Origin: Actinomycetota bacterium
GTDB lineage: Bacteria; Actinomycetota; Actinomycetes; S36-B12; UBA10799
Length of the DNA stretch: 6,315 nt
Direction: 5' to 3'
Assembly: GCA_030837445.1 (NCBI GenBank)
Contig: JAUPKM010000343.1
Coordinates: forward strand, 1-6,315
Below, one piece after another: positions 4,827 through 6,315 of the stretch. Positions within the stretch are counted from its first letter, which is position 1, and each line of letters opens with the position of its first letter. Below the pieces are notes generated by a model. The model ran no database searches. It was given only the letters and a program-made list of their open reading frames with translations, and was not told where the DNA came from. A program made the translations under genes and the position numbers.

Positions 4827-5528
4827 TCACGGGTGGGGGCGGACCGTCACCTCGACGGTATATAGCAGCACGGTCACTGTGACTCCGCGCTCGTCGGCGT
4901 GGCGTTGAATCTGCTTGCGCCCGGCTGTGTTCGGCTGCCCGCCGGCCAACAGGACGTAGTGGGCGGACAGTCCACGCTTTTCGGCTTCTCTGGCGAGGTC
5001 GTCGATGTACTTCAACGATTGGCCGACTGCACGGTCGTCGATGTCGGCCAGCTTGAGTTCCAGCCCGACCAGTTCGTTGGACCGGGCCCGTTTTCCCAGC
5101 ACGTCGAAGCGCCGCCCGCTGGGCATCCGGAATTCCGTCTTGACGCCGGTGAGTCCGCGCAGGTCGTTGAACTCGTGCAGGTTGGCCAGGACGAAGGCCC
5201 GCAGGCTCTTTTCGTCGGGGAATGTCTGGCGCGGCGTGGAGAGGTCCTCGAGTTGGTGTCGCTGGTCGAAGAAGTGGATGCGCTCGTCGGGGCGGTTCTT
5301 CGAGTCGGTGAGGCGTGGGTAGGTGACGATCCCCGCTTCGGTGAAGGCCGCATCCAGCTGGTTGAGCAGGCCGGCGGAGCGTCGCTTCGCGCCGGCGCGG
5401 CCGATGATCTGCTGCAGCCCGCTGCGCGGTGCCTGCTTCAGGGATGCGGGCGGGCCTTCCGGCCGTCGGTCTAGCAGTCGGCGGTAGTAGGCGACGCAGC
5501 TCGCGATCTGTTCGTCGGTGACGGTCAT
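4827..5528 (-). CDS. NucS/DUF91-like PD-(D/E)XK endonuclease
   Basis: From the ATG at 5528 the protein has 233 residues. Residues 1-100 are a helical, basic N-terminal part (RRLLDRRPEG, AGAKRRSAGLLNQL) without a recognised domain. From about 104 the catalytic domain follows the order typical of NucS-like nucleases: an acidic opening helix (DEKSLRAFVLANLHEF, with Glu106), EFRMPSGRRFDVLG with Asp142, LVGLELKL with Glu157 and Lys159, then AVGQSLKYI with Gln170. This is the E-D-ExK-Q set of PD-(D/E)XK enzymes. NucS proper, a mismatch endonuclease of actinobacteria, has a different N-terminal domain, so this is a relative rather than the housekeeping enzyme. A GTG at 5582 would add 18 Ser-rich residues; neither start has a clear ribosome binding site, and the ATG is preferred because the extension looks non-structural. 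The gene lies downstream of the EEP-family gene on the same strand and may be cotranscribed with it. Confidence 0.75.
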   Translation of the reverse strand: MTVTDEQIASCVAYYRRLLDRRPEGPPASLKQAPRSGLQQIIGRAGAKRRSAGLLNQLDAAFTEAGIVTYPRLTDSKNRPDERIHFFDQRHQLEDLSTPRQTFPDEKSLRAFVLANLHEFNDLRGLTGVKTEFRMPSGRRFDVLGKRARSNELVGLELKLADIDDRAVGQSLKYIDDLAREAEKRGLSAHYVLLAGGQPNTAGRKQIQRHADERGVTVTVLLYTVEVTVRPHP

Positions 5529-5596
5529 GGGGTGATCGTGCCCGATCGAGCTGGATGAAGCGCTGCGATTGCCCTGCGACACACGCTGCGAGGTTT

Positions 5597-5620
5597 AGCC
5601 GAGTCGGCGAGACCTCGGCT
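5597..5620. terminator. Inverted repeat downstream of the EEP gene
   Basis: AGCCGAG at 5597-5603 pairs perfectly with CTCGGCT at 5614-5620 over a 10-nt loop, just after the stop of the EEP-family gene and before the NucS-like gene on the minus strand. It could act as an attenuating terminator or processing site between the two. There is no following T run on the minus strand, so termination strength is doubtful; an operator is the alternative. Confidence 0.35.
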
Positions 5621-5628
5621 TGTCCCCA

Positions 5629-5634
5629 ACCCTA
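5629..5634 (-). promoter_or_regulatory. Possible -10 element for the NucS-like gene
   Basis: On the minus strand TAGGGT (5634-5629) fits TANNNT and coincides with the stop codon of the EEP gene. Transcription would begin near 5622, placing the 5597-5620 hairpin in the leader. No -35 element is clear; a chance match is quite possible. Confidence 0.2.
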
Positions 5635-6315
5635 CGTAGCGGTTCGACCCGCGATCCGCACATGGAGCGCAGAGTGGTCGGTGATGCGGTCGGGGTACCG
5701 CAGCAGGTGTTCGAACGAGCAATCGACCACTCGGCGCTTCAGCGCGTCAGTGGCGAAGGCGTAGTCGATGCGGAAACCGTTGTACGGCTTGTTGTTCTTC
5801 CACGAGTAGTAGGAATACTCCCGCGCTTCCGGATGCCGGTCGCGCCACAGGTCGGTGTATCCCGCCTCGGAGAGCCGGTCCAGTAGGTGGCCGCACGGGA
5901 ACGCCCCACGCGTCAGCGTCGTGTCCGGCCCATTCTTGCCGGTGTTGAAGTCACCGATGATCAGCTCGACTCCTCGGCCGCGGCCCGTGGCGGCAAGGGC
6001 CTCGAGGTAGGGCGTGCGCAACTCGGTGGGGACGGGCAGGTAGGCGGCGCAAAGGCTGATCCCGGCGGTCACTGCGCACCACAGATGCCGGGGATCGAGC
6101 TCCTCGGAGAACCGCTGCTCGTCGGTGAACCCGTGGCGCGAGGCGATCAGCACACTATTGCGGACGGGGTCGACGCCGGGCGGGTGGCTGACCGCGTAGC
6201 GTGCCGCCCCCAGCTGCTGCAGCAGCCGGGCGGCCTTGCCGAGCCGGAACTCGGTGAGCACGAGCACGTCGGCGTCCCAGCCCAGCACCAGACCGATGAT
6301 CTCGTCCATCCGGGG
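5632..6315 (-). CDS. Endonuclease/exonuclease/phosphatase family protein, 5' end missing
   Basis: This is an EEP-superfamily protein, the fold of exonuclease III and AP endonucleases: metal-dependent phosphodiester hydrolysis. Counting from the in-frame ATG at 6309, the visible motifs are DVLVLTEF (catalytic-type Glu20), AAYLPVP (88-94), the signature IIGDFNTG (117-124, Asp120 and Asn122), FRIDYAFA (179-186, Asp182) and the terminal ITDHSAL with Asp211-His212. The usual first strand with the metal-binding Asn (a WN-type motif) is absent. The frame is still open to base 6315, so the true start lies outside the window and the ATG at 6309 is most likely internal. The C-terminus ends normally at TAG (5634-5632). 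Substrate cannot be told from sequence: AP-site DNA, DNA ends, RNA or phospholipid headgroups are all used by family members. The NucS-like gene lies downstream on the same strand. Confidence 0.85.
   Translation of the reverse strand, partial: PRMDEIIGLVLGWDADVLVLTEFRLGKAARLLQQLGAARYAVSHPPGVDPVRNSVLIASRHGFTDEQRFSEELDPRHLWCAVTAGISLCAAYLPVPTELRTPYLEALAATGRGRGVELIIGDFNTGKNGPDTTLTRGAFPCGHLLDRLSEAGYTDLWRDRHPEAREYSYYSWKNNKPYNGFRIDYAFATDALKRRVVDCSFEHLLRYPDRITDHSALHVRIAGRTAT

Noticed and set aside
3300..5528. Classical restriction-modification system
   Set aside because: Two PD-(D/E)XK proteins are present but no methyltransferase motifs (such as FxGxG or DPPY/NPPY) were seen in any frame of the window.

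Overview
The window comes from a high-GC actinobacterium. Features supporting this are the strongly G/C-biased third codon positions, frequent GTG starts, TANNNT-type -10 candidates, and protein types that I associate with Mycobacterium/Mycolicibacterium and relatives (an ISL3-type transposase, a DUF6308-like protein, an actinobacterial ComF-like phosphoribosyltransferase). No ribosomal or other species-defining gene is present, so the genus is an inference. The content (a mobile-element end, a broken gene, and a run of nuclease and DNA-handling genes with no housekeeping gene) looks like an accessory, possibly defence-related, region.

Layout. Bases 1-164 are the left end of an ISL3-family insertion sequence. 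This comprises its terminal inverted repeat and the first 32 codons of a transposase reading out of the window on the minus strand. The IS has cut into a gene whose 3' remnant (165-408, plus) now reads in frame from IS DNA. Facing it on the minus strand is a short DprA/Smf-like protein (448-1386). A 58-61 bp divergent promoter region with a 6-12-6 inverted repeat separates it from a ComF-like zinc-ribbon phosphoribosyltransferase (1448-2473, plus). Next on the plus strand come a DUF6308-like protein (2585-3253) and a small PD-(D/E)XK nuclease with a 15-bp tandem repeat inside its active-site region (3300-3914). After a 156 bp gap with a possible promoter there is an unrecognised 246-residue protein (4071-4811). 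Two minus-strand genes converge on it: a NucS/DUF91-like PD-(D/E)XK nuclease (4827-5528) and, upstream of that, an endonuclease/exonuclease/phosphatase (EEP) family protein (5632 to beyond 6315) whose N-terminus lies outside the window.

How the genes may work together. DprA and ComF are both known from natural transformation, where they handle incoming single-stranded DNA. Their divergent pairing here, outside any competence operon, suggests a repurposed two-gene module sensing or processing foreign DNA. In the DUF6308-like protein I see a pattern matching the helix-hairpin-helix and catalytic-aspartate spacing of HhH-GPD DNA glycosylases, and it is followed directly by a nuclease gene. That suggests, as a hypothesis only, a recognise-and-cleave pair. 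The minus-strand EEP and NucS-like genes add two more predicted DNA-cleaving enzymes. The functional links are inferred from gene order, not shown by the sequence.
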